Below are positions 44,129 through 54,977 of a stretch of DNA of 64,000 bases, piece after piece. The position numbers and the translations under genes are program-made. Positions within the stretch are counted from its first letter, which is position 1. Each line of letters begins with the position of its first letter. This DNA is from Bin80 sp965220365 (GTDB taxonomy: Bacteria; Bacteroidota; Rhodothermia; Rhodothermales; Bin80), in assembly GCA_965220365.1 (NCBI GenBank), contig OZ244823.1:3100001-3164000 (forward strand). Reading direction: 5' to 3'. Below the pieces are notes generated by a model. It was not told the DNA's origin. It did not search any database and saw only the letters and a program-made list of their open reading frames with translations.

Positions 44129-44782
44129 TCACGATAAATGCATGCCGTATGCCTGTAGTGCGGTCCCACGAAGTGCCCTTGCAGGCCCGGAACATAACTG
44201 AATGGCTAACTGCACCAGATCATCCGCATGAACTCCTGGACCAGGAGCATCCTTGTAGCGAATTACGGATGGGGCCAGAGCGTAAGTGTTCAGTGTTGGG
44301 TGCTCGGCTGCAACTGCTTCCACAAGACGCAGCAGCCCCGCCTTACTTGCTGCGTAGGCTCCTCCACGAGCAACGGCAGCTTCAAGACCGGACCGAGCAC
44401 AGATTCCTATAATCGTCCCTCCATCCTTGACCATATGCCGCGCTGCTTCGCGGAAACACAAAAAACTGGTGGTCAGATTGATTTGCATCATGCGCTCCCA
44501 ATCTTCCAACTTCGTATCCAAGAGTGGCCATTCATTCCATGTTCCAACTGCATGGACAAGGACATCCATACGCTTGTACTCACGCTGAATCCACTCAAAT
44601 GCATCCACGACCTCGTCCTCGTTCGCCAGATCCAGAACTAGATCCTCGGTCCCTTCATTGCCAATCGCAACCACATGTGCACCGACTTCTGTGAACCGTG
44701 CCACCAAGCGCTGACCTAAACGGCCACCCGCACCTGTTACCACTACAACCTCATCCTGCATATACGACTGGGGATCTGTCAT
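44129..44782 (-). CDS. Short-chain dehydrogenase/reductase
   Basis: 217 residues. Glycine-rich VVTGAGGRLGQRL near the N-terminus, an acidic NAD-binding position, and the catalytic YAASK (in GGAYAASKAGL). Substrate unknown. It overlaps the lipoprotein gene by 4 nt (ATGA) and lies in the operon with the symporter. Confidence 0.85.
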   Translation of the reverse strand: MTDPQSYMQDEVVVVTGAGGRLGQRLVARFTEVGAHVVAIGNEGTEDLVLDLANEDEVVDAFEWIQREYKRMDVLVHAVGTWNEWPLLDTKLEDWERMMQINLTTSFLCFREAARHMVKDGGTIIGICARSGLEAAVARGGAYAASKAGLLRLVEAVAAEHPTLNTYALAPSVIRYKDAPGPGVHADDLVQLAIQLCSGPARALRGTALQAYGMHLS

Positions 44783-45243
44783 TCTGAGTTATGGTGTATT
44801 TCGGGGATTGGGTCTGCGGATGTGTGATCATGGATGATCCGCCAGCCATCTTCAGTATATTCAGCGATTAATGTAAATAACCCTGTGGGTTGATCATTTT
44901 CCCGTTCTAATGTGTAAGCACCGAAGATCATTGCATGCGTACGACCAAGCATACGAATTTCCCGGAGATCAAACGACAATGTCCCCATCGCCTCCCGATC
45001 AGGATACGCCCGGTGGTATCTGTCCAAGGTGGATTGCCAACCTCGAACTTCTCCCCCTGATCCCACAAAGCGAAGGCTGTCACTGTTAAGATATCCCTGC
45101 ATAAACGTTTCAATATCTCCAGCATTCCATGCATCCTGCTGCATTTGCAGCAGTTTTTGAATATCACTTTCCTGTGTAGCTGAACAACCGATGACCAAGC
45201 CTGTCAGGAGGATTGCCCCCGGAAAGAGCATGGATCTGAACAT
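44779..45243 (-). CDS. SnoaL/DUF4440-like lipoprotein
   Basis: 154 residues from ATG 45243, chosen for the lipobox LVIGC after MFRSMLFPGAILLTG; the frame extends further upstream but without signal features. DUF4440/NTF2-like fold: LLQMQQDAWNAGDIETFMQG, the DRYHRAYPDR block and a C-terminal WRIIHDHTSADP. Often a small periplasmic binding or enzymatic barrel. It overlaps the SDR start by 4 nt. Confidence 0.8.
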   Translation of the reverse strand: MFRSMLFPGAILLTGLVIGCSATQESDIQKLLQMQQDAWNAGDIETFMQGYLNSDSLRFVGSGGEVRGWQSTLDRYHRAYPDREAMGTLSFDLREIRMLGRTHAMIFGAYTLERENDQPTGLFTLIAEYTEDGWRIIHDHTSADPIPEIHHNSE

Positions 45244-45389
45244 GGATACTCCCGTTGCGTTGCAATGAATAATAATTATCTCTCTCCAACCTATAAAAAA
45301 AGGACCTGCATATCTGCATTTACTGATACGAGCGTAAGAGGCACAGACTACATCATCACGGGACAAGTATAGGCTCGTCAACAGGATAA

Positions 45390-48300
45390 ATGCACCTGAG
45401 CGGACGACTTTTTGCACTACGCCAACTAGCGGTATACTCCGTAGGAGCGCTACTGGTTTGGATACTTTTGGCGCATACCGCTGCCCAGGGAGATCATTCT
45501 CGAAGTGGCCTGTGGGGGGATATCGCAGTAGCGGATACGGACAGTGTTACGCTGCACCAAGTTGATTCCCTCCGAGCACTTCTCTCCCGCCTGGGTCGCG
45601 ACTCCGTGCGGGAAATGGTCTTGGATCTGGGGCTGGACAGTCTCCTTCTGGTTCGGATTGATTCACTTGCACCACCACCGGATACGAACGAACGCGCAAA
45701 ACGATATTTTGCGAACCTGATGCCACCCAGACGCACCGCCGTGATACTGCCAACCGAGCGGCGATCCCTGGGGGCGAGACTTTTTTCTGGCTGGAGACAT
45801 GACGTTGAGTTGGACAGTACGGGTTCATTTTACACAATCACAGAACGTGTAGCCGGCGAAGATGTCCGGCATTCTCTCCGGGTCACACGTGAAGAATATC
45901 GGGCCGAGAGGTTCTCCCAAAATCTGGACCGCAACTGGCATACCCTCCTTCAGCGCCGGAGAGATTTACAAGAACGACAACGTCGAGGGCTTGGCCTGTC
46001 AATCTCTGTGCCGGGAGGCCGGCAAAGTGGTTTTACCACCATTTTTGGTAAAAATGAAGTGGACCTCCGCGTCAATGGAAGTGCAGACATTCGGCCCACA
46101 TTCATCTACGAGAAAACCGCACAGCAGGCCATCATTGGGCGAGGATCACAACTAACGCCGGCGTTTGGAATGGACCTGCGGCTGGGGGTTACCGGAACGA
46201 TTGGGGACAAAATGCAAGTCAATGTTGACTGGGATACCAACCGTGATTTCGATTTTCAGAATCAGCTGGAACTGATCTACACCGGATACGAAGATGAAAT
46301 CATCCAAAGTATCGAAGCCGGAAATGTCTTCTTGCAAACGCCCTCCAGCCTCATTCGGGGTGGACAAAGCCTGTTTGGGATCAAATCCGAATTCCAGCTT
46401 GGAGCACTGCGACTCACGACCGTAGCCAGTCAACAGGAGGGGCAGTCAAACTCGCTCTCTCTTGATGGTGGTGCTGAAACATCCAGCTTTAGCCGCCGGC
46501 CCACAGATTACAGTCAACGGAAGTATTATTTTCTCAGTTACTACTTCCGCAACCGTTGGAATGAGGCATTAAGTAACCCTCCCAACATCACTCTGGATGC
46601 TGTTTTTTCACATATCACGGATATTGAAGTCTGGAAGTTAACCCCGGTTTCCCCGGAAGAGCAAAACGTTCGACAGGTCGTCGCCGTCGTGGACCTAGGT
46701 GAGCCGACGGCAATCATTCGCGATGCAAACCGTTATACCCAGGAACGTCACCCAAACAGCAACCTGGATCAGTACGATGCAGTGGAATTACAGAATCAAT
46801 TACGTGCCGGCGAAGCCGTACCGCAGGACTACCTTGAGAGTGCTGCCATGCAGCAACCTCTGACTACCGTTGACTATCAGGTCGGACAATTCAAAAAACT
46901 TGAGATTGGTCGTGACTATGATCTGGATTCGGGTCTAGGGTATATCACCCTTCGGCAAAGCATTCAGGAGAGCGAGGCGCTAGCCGTATCTTTCCGCTAT
47001 CTCGCAGGTGGATCAGAGATTCAGGTTGGCGACTTTTCCAGCCAGACCGGCGGTGGCGACAATAGCCAGATTGGGGATCGCCTCGTACTGAAGCTACTGA
47101 AGCCGGTGAACCTCCAACAGCCCGCAAACCTGGGGGAGGAGAATGAGCTCAATCCAGCAGCTTGGCATCTGGAAATGCGCAATATCTATGAACTCAGTCG
47201 CGGTTTACTGCCCACCGATTTTGCTCTGGATATCAGCTTTGAACCACCTGGACAAGCTGCCACCCAGACGATCCCGGGGATCACCGGACAACAGACACTC
47301 ATTCAGGTGCTCGGCCTTGACCGGCTCAATGAAGATGGTGCTCAAAAACCGGATAACTTATTTGACTTTCTGCCAAACTATACTATCATCCCTGGAGATG
47401 GATTATTGATTTTTCCCTACTTGGAGCCATTTGGCCAGAGGATTGAGACTCTGATTGATGCCAGTGAGCTGAGTCCTGAAGAAAAAGCTGAGGCAAAAGA
47501 ACTTTATGTATTCAAAGAACTGTATACGCAAAAACGCCTGAATGCCACTCGAAATACAGCAAAAAATGTATACCTGATTGAAGGATCCCACAGAGGAGGG
47601 ATCCCTTCCTTCTATGACCTCAAGGCCTATTCCGGCCTTGTTGAAGGATCTGTACGAGTCACCTCAGGTGGTAACACACTTGTGGAAGGAACCGACTATA
47701 TCGTGGATTACCTGGGTGGAACGGTGACCATTATCAACCCCTCCTACCTGGTCGCTGGCCGAGACATTACAATTGATTCCGAAGAAAACGCATTTATTAA
47801 CCTTCAACAAAAAACGCTCCTTGGAGCCCGACTTGAATATCTTCCGAGAGACGAGATTTCTGTGGGTGGAACCATCATGCGGCTGAGTCAAAAATCGCTC
47901 ACCGATAAGTTTCGCGTTGGAGATGAACCAATCTCCAACATGATTTGGGGGCTGGATTCCCGTCTTCAACTGGACCCCCAATGGCTCACACGGGCAATTG
48001 ACTGGCTCCCACTCATTCAAACGAAAGAGCCTAGTTCTATCGCTGTCGTTGGAGAATTTGCCCAGTTACGTCCCAGCCATGTGCTGACGAATGCCTTCAA
48101 GGACCAAAGGCGGGAGCTTCGAAAGGATGGTCGGGATTTTTATGCCGATGAAACCCAAGGAATTTCCTATGTGGACGATTTTGAGGGATTTGAAAATCTA
48201 ATCTCGCTCGCTCGCCAGGGAGCGTGGCTGCTCAGCAGTGCCCCCGTCATCGGTGTTCAGGGCGAGATGGGAGGAACCGAGATGGAGTTGAGCAATGATG

Positions 48301-51300
48301 GTCGTGCAGTTTTGGGCTGGTACACACTGAATGCCTCATCCCTGAAGCAATTTAGCGGTGATATCACTCCTGCCGTAGATCTCGTAACTCCACAACAGGT
48401 ATTCCCAAATCGAGAAACGCTTCAAAGCGAACGAATCCTGCCCACACTTGACCTCTATTTTACTCCCCATGGGCGCGGACCCTACAACTATAACCGTGAC
48501 CTTGGACGCTTCCTAGACAATCCACGCGAAGCGTGGGGAGGGATGACACAGCGCCTGACCGAAGGGAACACCGACTTTACCTCAAAAAACATTGAATTCG
48601 TCGAGCTTGTGATGCGGGTATACCCTGAATCAGGACAGACCGATCCTCAGGCAAAGCTGATCATTGATATAGGTCGTATCAGCGAAGATGTGATCCCGGA
48701 TAATAAACTCAACACAGAAGATGGCCTCTCGCTGTCAGAAGTCGGAAGTGTTGGATCACTGGCGAGGTTGTCTACTGGACAGCAGAATCAAAAAATCAAT
48801 CCGATTGATGCGAATGAACGCATCACCGAAGACCTTGGGCTGGATGGCCTTCCCTCATTCCCCAATAACAAGTTTGAGCAGGAAGGGGGAGCCGGAACAG
48901 AACAGTTCGTGTTCGCTGAGTTTCTTGAATCTCTGGAGAATACCGTCAGTGTCCGGTACCCTGAAATACTCGCCCGAGAAAGAGCAAAGGCACTCCTGGA
49001 TCCTTCTGCCGACGACTATTATTATTTCCTGAACAACAGTTTTTTTGGCAATAATCGATTCTTTCCCGGTGGGGCAACAATCCAAGAGCGCTTCACTCGA
49101 TTTTTCCCCGCACACGAATTGAATACGTTTGATGCCCATAGTAAGTTAGGCCCTTCTGGAGAAGACATTGGGAATTCACGCATACCGGATTCAGAAGATA
49201 TTAATCTGAATTCTGCTTCTGATACGGATAACAGCTACTTCCAGTACGAAGTACCTCTCAATCTTGGGATCCTGGATGAGCTGGCCCAACCCGAGAACAC
49301 GGACGATTATGTGATCAACGAAATTACGTCTTCCGGTGGCGCAGGAACTGGATGGTTCCTGGTCCGGATTCCCGTCAAGAATTTTACCCGTCGTGTAGGA
49401 GATATTCAAGATTTCACACTCATGGAATCCATCCGCATCTGGACGACCGGACATACCTCCCCCATCACCATACGTTTTGCGGCCCTCGAACTGGTTGGCA
49501 GTCAGTGGAGAGCAAGTGAGGTGGTCAATGCAACGGACGCAGATGGAGAGATGATTCCTCCTGAGGATCCGATTACGGGAGCACGTATCAGTATTGAAAG
49601 CGTGAACAATGAGGAGAACCCCAGTTACGAAATCCCGAAGGGAGCAGTCAGGAATCGCGTACGTGAGGCGCAGTCAGGTACAATTCGAGATGCCAGAGAA
49701 CAAGCAATGATAATTCGTGCAAGCAACCTTCTGCCAAATCGACATCTGGCGGTCTACCACACCTACACCTCGGCACAAGACCTGCTCCGGTACAAGAACC
49801 TGCGCATGTTTGTACATCTGGATGGCGAGATGAATAATCGCCCTCTTGAAGCAGAAGACCGGGGAGCCCTGAAATTTTTCATCCGACTTGGGGGCAATGA
49901 AGACTCTGACTATTATGAATATGAACAGTCCCTGACTCCCAGTCCGCTCAGCGAATTCCCTGCAGATTCGGAGCAAAGAGCCGACTACCTATGGCGTACG
50001 AATCAGCCAAACCCCGATCTGGACGGCGAGGCATTCATTGATCTCAATTCCGTGAATATCGTGCTGAGCTCTCTGAACCAAATGAAGTTTCTGCGTGACA
50101 CATATATGGATGAATCTGGTGCCGGATTTGATCCCAACGAGGTGTTCTGGAGTGACGTACATGCAAATTTTCAATCAACCGTTGCGGAGTTTGCCCCTCC
50201 AGGCACACGAATTGGGGTTCGCGGAACGCCGAGCCTTGATCGAATTACTACGATCGTAATTGGTATTCGAAACGTGTCCGAGGAAGAGGCGGTGTTGAAC
50301 GAAGCAAACGTGTGGGTCAATGAGCTGCGCATGTCTGGATACGATCAGGAAGTCGGATACGCAGCTTACGGTACGGCAGACATCAAGTTGGCAGACTTGG
50401 CACGCGTTAAAGTATCTCTACGTGCACAATCGGATGGATTTGGTACACTCTCCAGTACTCTAGCTGATCGGGAACAACTCAATATCCAGAACTGGACCGT
50501 CAACTCCCAGGTGAGCGTTGACAAGTTTATCCCCGAACGATATGGGTGGACGTTACCTGTCAGTATGGAGATGAAGGAGGACTCCAGACTTCCACGATTT
50601 GACCCGAACCGGGGAGACATACGTGTCACGAGCCTCCAAAATGCAATTGCAGCTGACTCTATCTTGACCAGTTCAGAAATTGCAATCCGACAACAACAGA
50701 TCCGCGAAGAGGCTCAAACCTTTTCCAAGACGACCTCATACACTACACGGGTCAGTAAGAGTGGAGCACGCTCCCGCCTAGTGCGAAATACGCTTGATGG
50801 CCTGTCTTTCAGTTATTCCTACTCTGATACAAAAAACCGGACACCGACGCAGTCCTTTCGAAATTCTTGGCGCTGGAATACATCATTGAGTTACCGCCTG
50901 CAGATCAGAAACCCGAGAGTCCTGCGGTTATTTGCCTGGCTGGAGAAAGTCCCTGTCCTGGGATTATTGAGTAATATTGGACTCAACTACCTCCCCTCTT
51001 CGCTGGATTACAGCCTGAATGCAAACCGGGCACTTTCGTCCTCAAAGCAGCGCGCGGACCCATCTCGCCAACGCGGTTCCAACTTGCCTCTCGATGTGCA
51101 ATTCCCGGTTCGCGCTCAACATCAATTCTCGCATTCCCGAAACTTTAGTTTTCAATACAGCCCGTTCAGCTTCCTGGATCTGGGGATGCAATCAAGCACA
51201 AATCAGAGCTTAAATGCGATTGGAGTTGATACGCTTTATTCCGTCATTTTAATTGATCCAACCGGGGCTGAATCACAACTGGACGATACGAGCTTGGCCT

Positions 51301-53297
51301 CGCTGATTCAGGAGGGGGTAATTGACGACTCGCAAGTGGGGGTGAGTGCTTTTGAGCTTACCCTCCTTCAGCCTCGGAAATTCGGCCAGGTGTTTCGGCA
51401 GGCACTCGGAGGCAGTGTACCTAGTGGACCTAATATTCGTCCTGAGAGCTACTCATCCCAATTCAATGCCACTTTCAGGCCTCGCCTCCAACGCTATCAG
51501 GCATTGTCCTGGATACAGATTCAGGATATTGGGTACTCAACAAATTTTAATTGGTCGAATGGATCTGTCGGCAGTAATACAGGCGCCCAAACCAGACTCA
51601 CTACCACGACTCGTGGTGGACTCACCTTACGCCCGCAAGATCTCATTCGGAAGCTTGGATTCTATCAGCGACTTGAGGAGGCGCAGCGTACTGCTGCGTC
51701 TGAGACTCAAGCTCGTCGTCAGACAAGAGAACAGGAGCGGGCAAGGCGACGGGAACTGCAGAGGCAGCAAAGGGAAAGGCAACGGGAACAGGATCGTGAA
51801 GCAGAGCCGGGTGAGGAAGAGGCTCCCCTTGCAGATCCTCCCGTCGATCAACCGCCCCCCGACCCTGTTGAGTTGCAGACTGAAGACTCAACCCGCACGT
51901 CCAAAATCAGATTCCCACAGAGCTTAACTCCCAAAGCCCTTACACGTCGACTAATACTCGCGCTTACAGGCATTCAGGATCTGTCTTTAACATATAATGG
52001 CGCACGCAATACCTCAGCTAATAATGTTGGGGTTCTGGACGAGCTTGGTGACGTACAGGTTCATTACAGTTTGTACGACGCCGTACTCAATGACCAAGGC
52101 CCATCACTGCGATATCGCCTGGGACTTGACCGAACCATTACACCCGAGCAGGGACGAGTCATTGACGAGCGATTTCAGGTAACCGATGCACTCAATGATG
52201 CAGACCGGTGGGCCGGTCGGGTATCCCTGAACCTGTCCACGCAAATGCGGATCACCTTGAACTGGAGGATGGAAGAGGCCCGTCGTGAAAATCTTACCTA
52301 TCGGATTCTGGATAACGGGCAACCGGTTGCGGACACCACGCGAACCAGTGACGTTATGGTTTCCGCATGGAGTTTTGCAGCTTCCTATCAGGATTTGTTT
52401 CAATCACAACTGAATCAATACCGCTCGGATTGCGGGGCGGCATGTTCTTCGGATGGCCTCCTGCCTGACACACTGGAATCAACGGTCTTGACCAACCGTC
52501 TGGTTTATCGGGACTTCCAATCAAGTTATCTTGTGTTTGGATCTAGCGGGAATATGCCTTTTCCGCTGCCGGGTTGGAGCCTCAGTTACTCAGGAATTGC
52601 CAACTGGCCGCTGATTCGGAGAATTTTCCAGAGTGCTACCCTGCGCCACAGCTACGCCAGCAGCTTTTCAGCTGATTTTCGGTCAAATCTTCGTGGTGGG
52701 CAGCCTGATAATTTCCGTCTGGGGTCAGGGCCTTTGATTGCCTTTGATGTTCCACGAGAGGAAGTGGATGCTGTACGAATTAATGAACGGTTTCAGCCAT
52801 TAATCGCGGTAGATCTATCGTTCAGGGGAAATATTCAGGCCAGCATTGCGTGGAATAAGACCAATTCTTATTCACTGAGTACAACCAATAATGTCGTGAA
52901 TGAAAACCGAAGTAACGAGGTTTCGATTACAGCATCTTGGGCCAAGTCAGGTTTGCGGCTTCCATTTTTTGAACGGACGCTCAATAATCGCATTAACTTC
53001 TCGCTCTCATTATCCCGCATTGCCAACGATGATCAAAGTTTCTACATCCGTCGGGCTATGGAGGTCGCAGCCATTGATCCAGAATTTGATGTATCCGCAG
53101 TTCTTGAAGAACCTTATGTTGACATACTGACAAGTACCGCAAGGATTCAGGCGCAGCCAAAAATTGCCTATCAGTTCAGTAATGTTGTTTCGGCAGATGT
53201 CTTTGTACAGTATGAGGACTTTATCGGTGACAGCCGAAGACTGCCTTACACCACTATCAATGGTGGCTTTAACTTGCGCGTAAATTTTTCCCATTAA
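45390..53297 (+). CDS. sprA: SprA, type IX secretion outer-membrane channel
   Basis: 2635 residues with an N-terminal signal (about 1-32). SprA is the 36-strand barrel that exports T9SS substrates and supports gliding in Bacteroidota. Recognisable features are the LGLSISVPGGRQSGFTTIFG and RVNGSADIRP-type beginning, long beta-hairpin repeats and repeated NVDWDTNRDFDFQNQLELIY. A Gln/Arg-rich charged insertion (about residues 2093-2165, near 51670-51880) is unusual. Divergent from the lipoprotein gene; lipB follows after 4 nt. Confidence 0.92.
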   Translation: MHLSGRLFALRQLAVYSVGALLVWILLAHTAAQGDHSRSGLWGDIAVADTDSVTLHQVDSLRALLSRLGRDSVREMVLDLGLDSLLLVRIDSLAPPPDTNERAKRYFANLMPPRRTAVILPTERRSLGARLFSGWRHDVELDSTGSFYTITERVAGEDVRHSLRVTREEYRAERFSQNLDRNWHTLLQRRRDLQERQRRGLGLSISVPGGRQSGFTTIFGKNEVDLRVNGSADIRPTFIYEKTAQQAIIGRGSQLTPAFGMDLRLGVTGTIGDKMQVNVDWDTNRDFDFQNQLELIYTGYEDEIIQSIEAGNVFLQTPSSLIRGGQSLFGIKSEFQLGALRLTTVASQQEGQSNSLSLDGGAETSSFSRRPTDYSQRKYYFLSYYFRNRWNEALSNPPNITLDAVFSHITDIEVWKLTPVSPEEQNVRQVVAVVDLGEPTAIIRDANRYTQERHPNSNLDQYDAVELQNQLRAGEAVPQDYLESAAMQQPLTTVDYQVGQFKKLEIGRDYDLDSGLGYITLRQSIQESEALAVSFRYLAGGSEIQVGDFSSQTGGGDNSQIGDRLVLKLLKPVNLQQPANLGEENELNPAAWHLEMRNIYELSRGLLPTDFALDISFEPPGQAATQTIPGITGQQTLIQVLGLDRLNEDGAQKPDNLFDFLPNYTIIPGDGLLIFPYLEPFGQRIETLIDASELSPEEKAEAKELYVFKELYTQKRLNATRNTAKNVYLIEGSHRGGIPSFYDLKAYSGLVEGSVRVTSGGNTLVEGTDYIVDYLGGTVTIINPSYLVAGRDITIDSEENAFINLQQKTLLGARLEYLPRDEISVGGTIMRLSQKSLTDKFRVGDEPISNMIWGLDSRLQLDPQWLTRAIDWLPLIQTKEPSSIAVVGEFAQLRPSHVLTNAFKDQRRELRKDGRDFYADETQGISYVDDFEGFENLISLARQGAWLLSSAPVIGVQGEMGGTEMELSNDGRAVLGWYTLNASSLKQFSGDITPAVDLVTPQQVFPNRETLQSERILPTLDLYFTPHGRGPYNYNRDLGRFLDNPREAWGGMTQRLTEGNTDFTSKNIEFVELVMRVYPESGQTDPQAKLIIDIGRISEDVIPDNKLNTEDGLSLSEVGSVGSLARLSTGQQNQKINPIDANERITEDLGLDGLPSFPNNKFEQEGGAGTEQFVFAEFLESLENTVSVRYPEILARERAKALLDPSADDYYYFLNNSFFGNNRFFPGGATIQERFTRFFPAHELNTFDAHSKLGPSGEDIGNSRIPDSEDINLNSASDTDNSYFQYEVPLNLGILDELAQPENTDDYVINEITSSGGAGTGWFLVRIPVKNFTRRVGDIQDFTLMESIRIWTTGHTSPITIRFAALELVGSQWRASEVVNATDADGEMIPPEDPITGARISIESVNNEENPSYEIPKGAVRNRVREAQSGTIRDAREQAMIIRASNLLPNRHLAVYHTYTSAQDLLRYKNLRMFVHLDGEMNNRPLEAEDRGALKFFIRLGGNEDSDYYEYEQSLTPSPLSEFPADSEQRADYLWRTNQPNPDLDGEAFIDLNSVNIVLSSLNQMKFLRDTYMDESGAGFDPNEVFWSDVHANFQSTVAEFAPPGTRIGVRGTPSLDRITTIVIGIRNVSEEEAVLNEANVWVNELRMSGYDQEVGYAAYGTADIKLADLARVKVSLRAQSDGFGTLSSTLADREQLNIQNWTVNSQVSVDKFIPERYGWTLPVSMEMKEDSRLPRFDPNRGDIRVTSLQNAIAADSILTSSEIAIRQQQIREEAQTFSKTTSYTTRVSKSGARSRLVRNTLDGLSFSYSYSDTKNRTPTQSFRNSWRWNTSLSYRLQIRNPRVLRLFAWLEKVPVLGLLSNIGLNYLPSSLDYSLNANRALSSSKQRADPSRQRGSNLPLDVQFPVRAQHQFSHSRNFSFQYSPFSFLDLGMQSSTNQSLNAIGVDTLYSVILIDPTGAESQLDDTSLASLIQEGVIDDSQVGVSAFELTLLQPRKFGQVFRQALGGSVPSGPNIRPESYSSQFNATFRPRLQRYQALSWIQIQDIGYSTNFNWSNGSVGSNTGAQTRLTTTTRGGLTLRPQDLIRKLGFYQRLEEAQRTAASETQARRQTREQERARRRELQRQQRERQREQDREAEPGEEEAPLADPPVDQPPPDPVELQTEDSTRTSKIRFPQSLTPKALTRRLILALTGIQDLSLTYNGARNTSANNVGVLDELGDVQVHYSLYDAVLNDQGPSLRYRLGLDRTITPEQGRVIDERFQVTDALNDADRWAGRVSLNLSTQMRITLNWRMEEARRENLTYRILDNGQPVADTTRTSDVMVSAWSFAASYQDLFQSQLNQYRSDCGAACSSDGLLPDTLESTVLTNRLVYRDFQSSYLVFGSSGNMPFPLPGWSLSYSGIANWPLIRRIFQSATLRHSYASSFSADFRSNLRGGQPDNFRLGSGPLIAFDVPREEVDAVRINERFQPLIAVDLSFRGNIQASIAWNKTNSYSLSTTNNVVNENRSNEVSITASWAKSGLRLPFFERTLNNRINFSLSLSRIANDDQSFYIRRAMEVAAIDPEFDVSAVLEEPYVDILTSTARIQAQPKIAYQFSNVVSADVFVQYEDFIGDSRRLPYTTINGGFNLRVNFSH

Positions 53298-53301
53298 ACA
53301 G

Positions 53302-54177
53302 TTGCAATCCGAATTATCTATAGCCTGCCATCTAGGGCGTGTTACTTATCGGCCGACATGGGCACTTCAAGAGGCGGTTAAAGATCGCCTCATTCAAGCA
53401 AAAAAGAATCACACGCGTTTACCCCATGTGTTACTCTTACTGGAGCACCCGCCAGTTTTTACGATGGGAAAGAGTGGAGATGACCAGCATCTACTTGCGC
53501 CGGGGGATGCCGAGGTCGTATATACTGACCGCGGTGGGGATGTCACCTATCACGGTCCAGGCCAGCTCGTGGTATACTTCTTATTGGATCTAGATCGATT
53601 TTATCGTGACTTGCACCGCTTTATGCGTAACCTCGAAGAGGTTGTACTTCGTACGCTTAGCGAATATAATCTGGTTGGATTTCGTGTACCAGGGCGAACA
53701 GGAGTCTGGGTCGGCAATGAGGGCTTTGAGAGGAAAATCTGTGCCTTTGGCATCCATGCCAGCCGATGGGTTACCACACACGGTCTGGCATTGAATGTGC
53801 ACCCGGACCTGAACTACTTCAACCGAATCACGCCGTGCGGGATTTCAGATCGGGGGGTTACCTCGATCGTTCAGGAATTGAAGCGACCATGCAGCCTTGA
53901 TGAGGTATCCAACTTTATTGTGCACCACTTTGACGAGGTGTTTGGTGCGAAGTCTCAGATACTCCATAGCTCCGATGCATACGCACACCTGGAGGAGCTG
54001 ACTGATCAACAGAACCTTCAGGCATCCTTAGCTGCTGCCTGTGATAATAAATCTAGACAGTGGTGGAAATCAAATGGAAAAAACAAGACTTTTGAAAAGC
54101 AAAACGAGGTGGGGGATACCCCAGATAGCTCGACCTCTACCATATCATCGTTCCCAAACTTCTGTGATCTATTATGA
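53302..54177 (+). CDS. lipB: Lipoyl(octanoyl) transferase LipB with C-terminal extension
   Basis: 291 residues, about 50 longer than usual. Motifs RGGDVTYHGPGQ (77-88), Lys145 in ERKICAFGIHAS and Cys179 in ITPCGISDRGVTS give a complete active site. It attaches octanoate to lipoyl domains. The start is TTG at 53302 without a clear RBS; the residues after ~240 look like low-complexity read-through. No lipA is adjacent. Confidence 0.88.
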   Translation: MQSELSIACHLGRVTYRPTWALQEAVKDRLIQAKKNHTRLPHVLLLLEHPPVFTMGKSGDDQHLLAPGDAEVVYTDRGGDVTYHGPGQLVVYFLLDLDRFYRDLHRFMRNLEEVVLRTLSEYNLVGFRVPGRTGVWVGNEGFERKICAFGIHASRWVTTHGLALNVHPDLNYFNRITPCGISDRGVTSIVQELKRPCSLDEVSNFIVHHFDEVFGAKSQILHSSDAYAHLEELTDQQNLQASLAAACDNKSRQWWKSNGKNKTFEKQNEVGDTPDSSTSTISSFPNFCDLL

Positions 54178-54329
54178 TTCATGCCCCCAATACTTGGGGA
54201 AAATGAATCAAGGAGTATCCCTTTTCCACCCAAGGGTATCGATGCTTTTATCAGCATGCAGAAACGAATAGCTCTGTCGTTTGTACACTTCCGCAGCAAC
54301 CGGGCTTTTCTTTCGTAATCACAACTAAA

Positions 54330-54977
54330 ATGATCTACGGTGGGATTTCCCCGCGGGAGTATCCCCTGTACTCCTGCCGAGGTGTATCCGAGGCACTGAG
54401 AATGCCGTATTTCACGTTGTATTCGTGGCTGAAAAGCAATCACGGGGAATCTGTAATATCGACTTCGGATTCCGAACGGACGCTGAACTTTCTTCAGCTT
54501 TCAGAGGCCTTTGCAATCAACTACATGAGAAAAGACCTGGGAATTTCCCTTCACAGAATACGGGAAGCATCAGAATATCTCAGAAAGAATTTGGGAATCA
54601 CTTACCCACTAATTAATCCTGGGATCCGCGTAGGAACCGATGTTTATTTTAAGCACGCCCAGGGGATTTTACTGAATGCAACACGTCACGGGCAGGTGGA
54701 ATCGGTTGAACTCATAGGCAAGTACATTAGTCGGATTAAGTTTGATAGAAAGAAACTTCCTGACGTATTATATCCTTGGATACCTGGCGCAACAAGAAAG
54801 ACCATCAGAATTGATCCACGAATTCGGTTTGGGCAGCCTACTATAACTGGGACCGGGGTATCCGTCGCGGCTGTACAAGATAGATTTAAGGCCGGAGAGT
54901 CATCGCAAGATATTGCGAATAGCTATGGCATTAGCCATGTCGGAGTTGCGGATGCCATAGCCTATGCTACATGCTAA
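54330..54977 (+). CDS. DUF433 antitoxin with N-terminal HTH-like domain
   Basis: 215 residues. A MerR-like start (YSCRGVSEALRMPYFTLYSW), a middle domain, and a C-terminal DUF433 segment (IRIDPRIRFGQPTITGTGVS, SSQDIANSYGISHVGVADAI). DUF433 proteins are the antitoxins of VapB45-type pairs. It overlaps the PIN-like toxin start by 14 nt. Confidence 0.75.
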   Translation: MIYGGISPREYPLYSCRGVSEALRMPYFTLYSWLKSNHGESVISTSDSERTLNFLQLSEAFAINYMRKDLGISLHRIREASEYLRKNLGITYPLINPGIRVGTDVYFKHAQGILLNATRHGQVESVELIGKYISRIKFDRKKLPDVLYPWIPGATRKTIRIDPRIRFGQPTITGTGVSVAAVQDRFKAGESSQDIANSYGISHVGVADAIAYATC

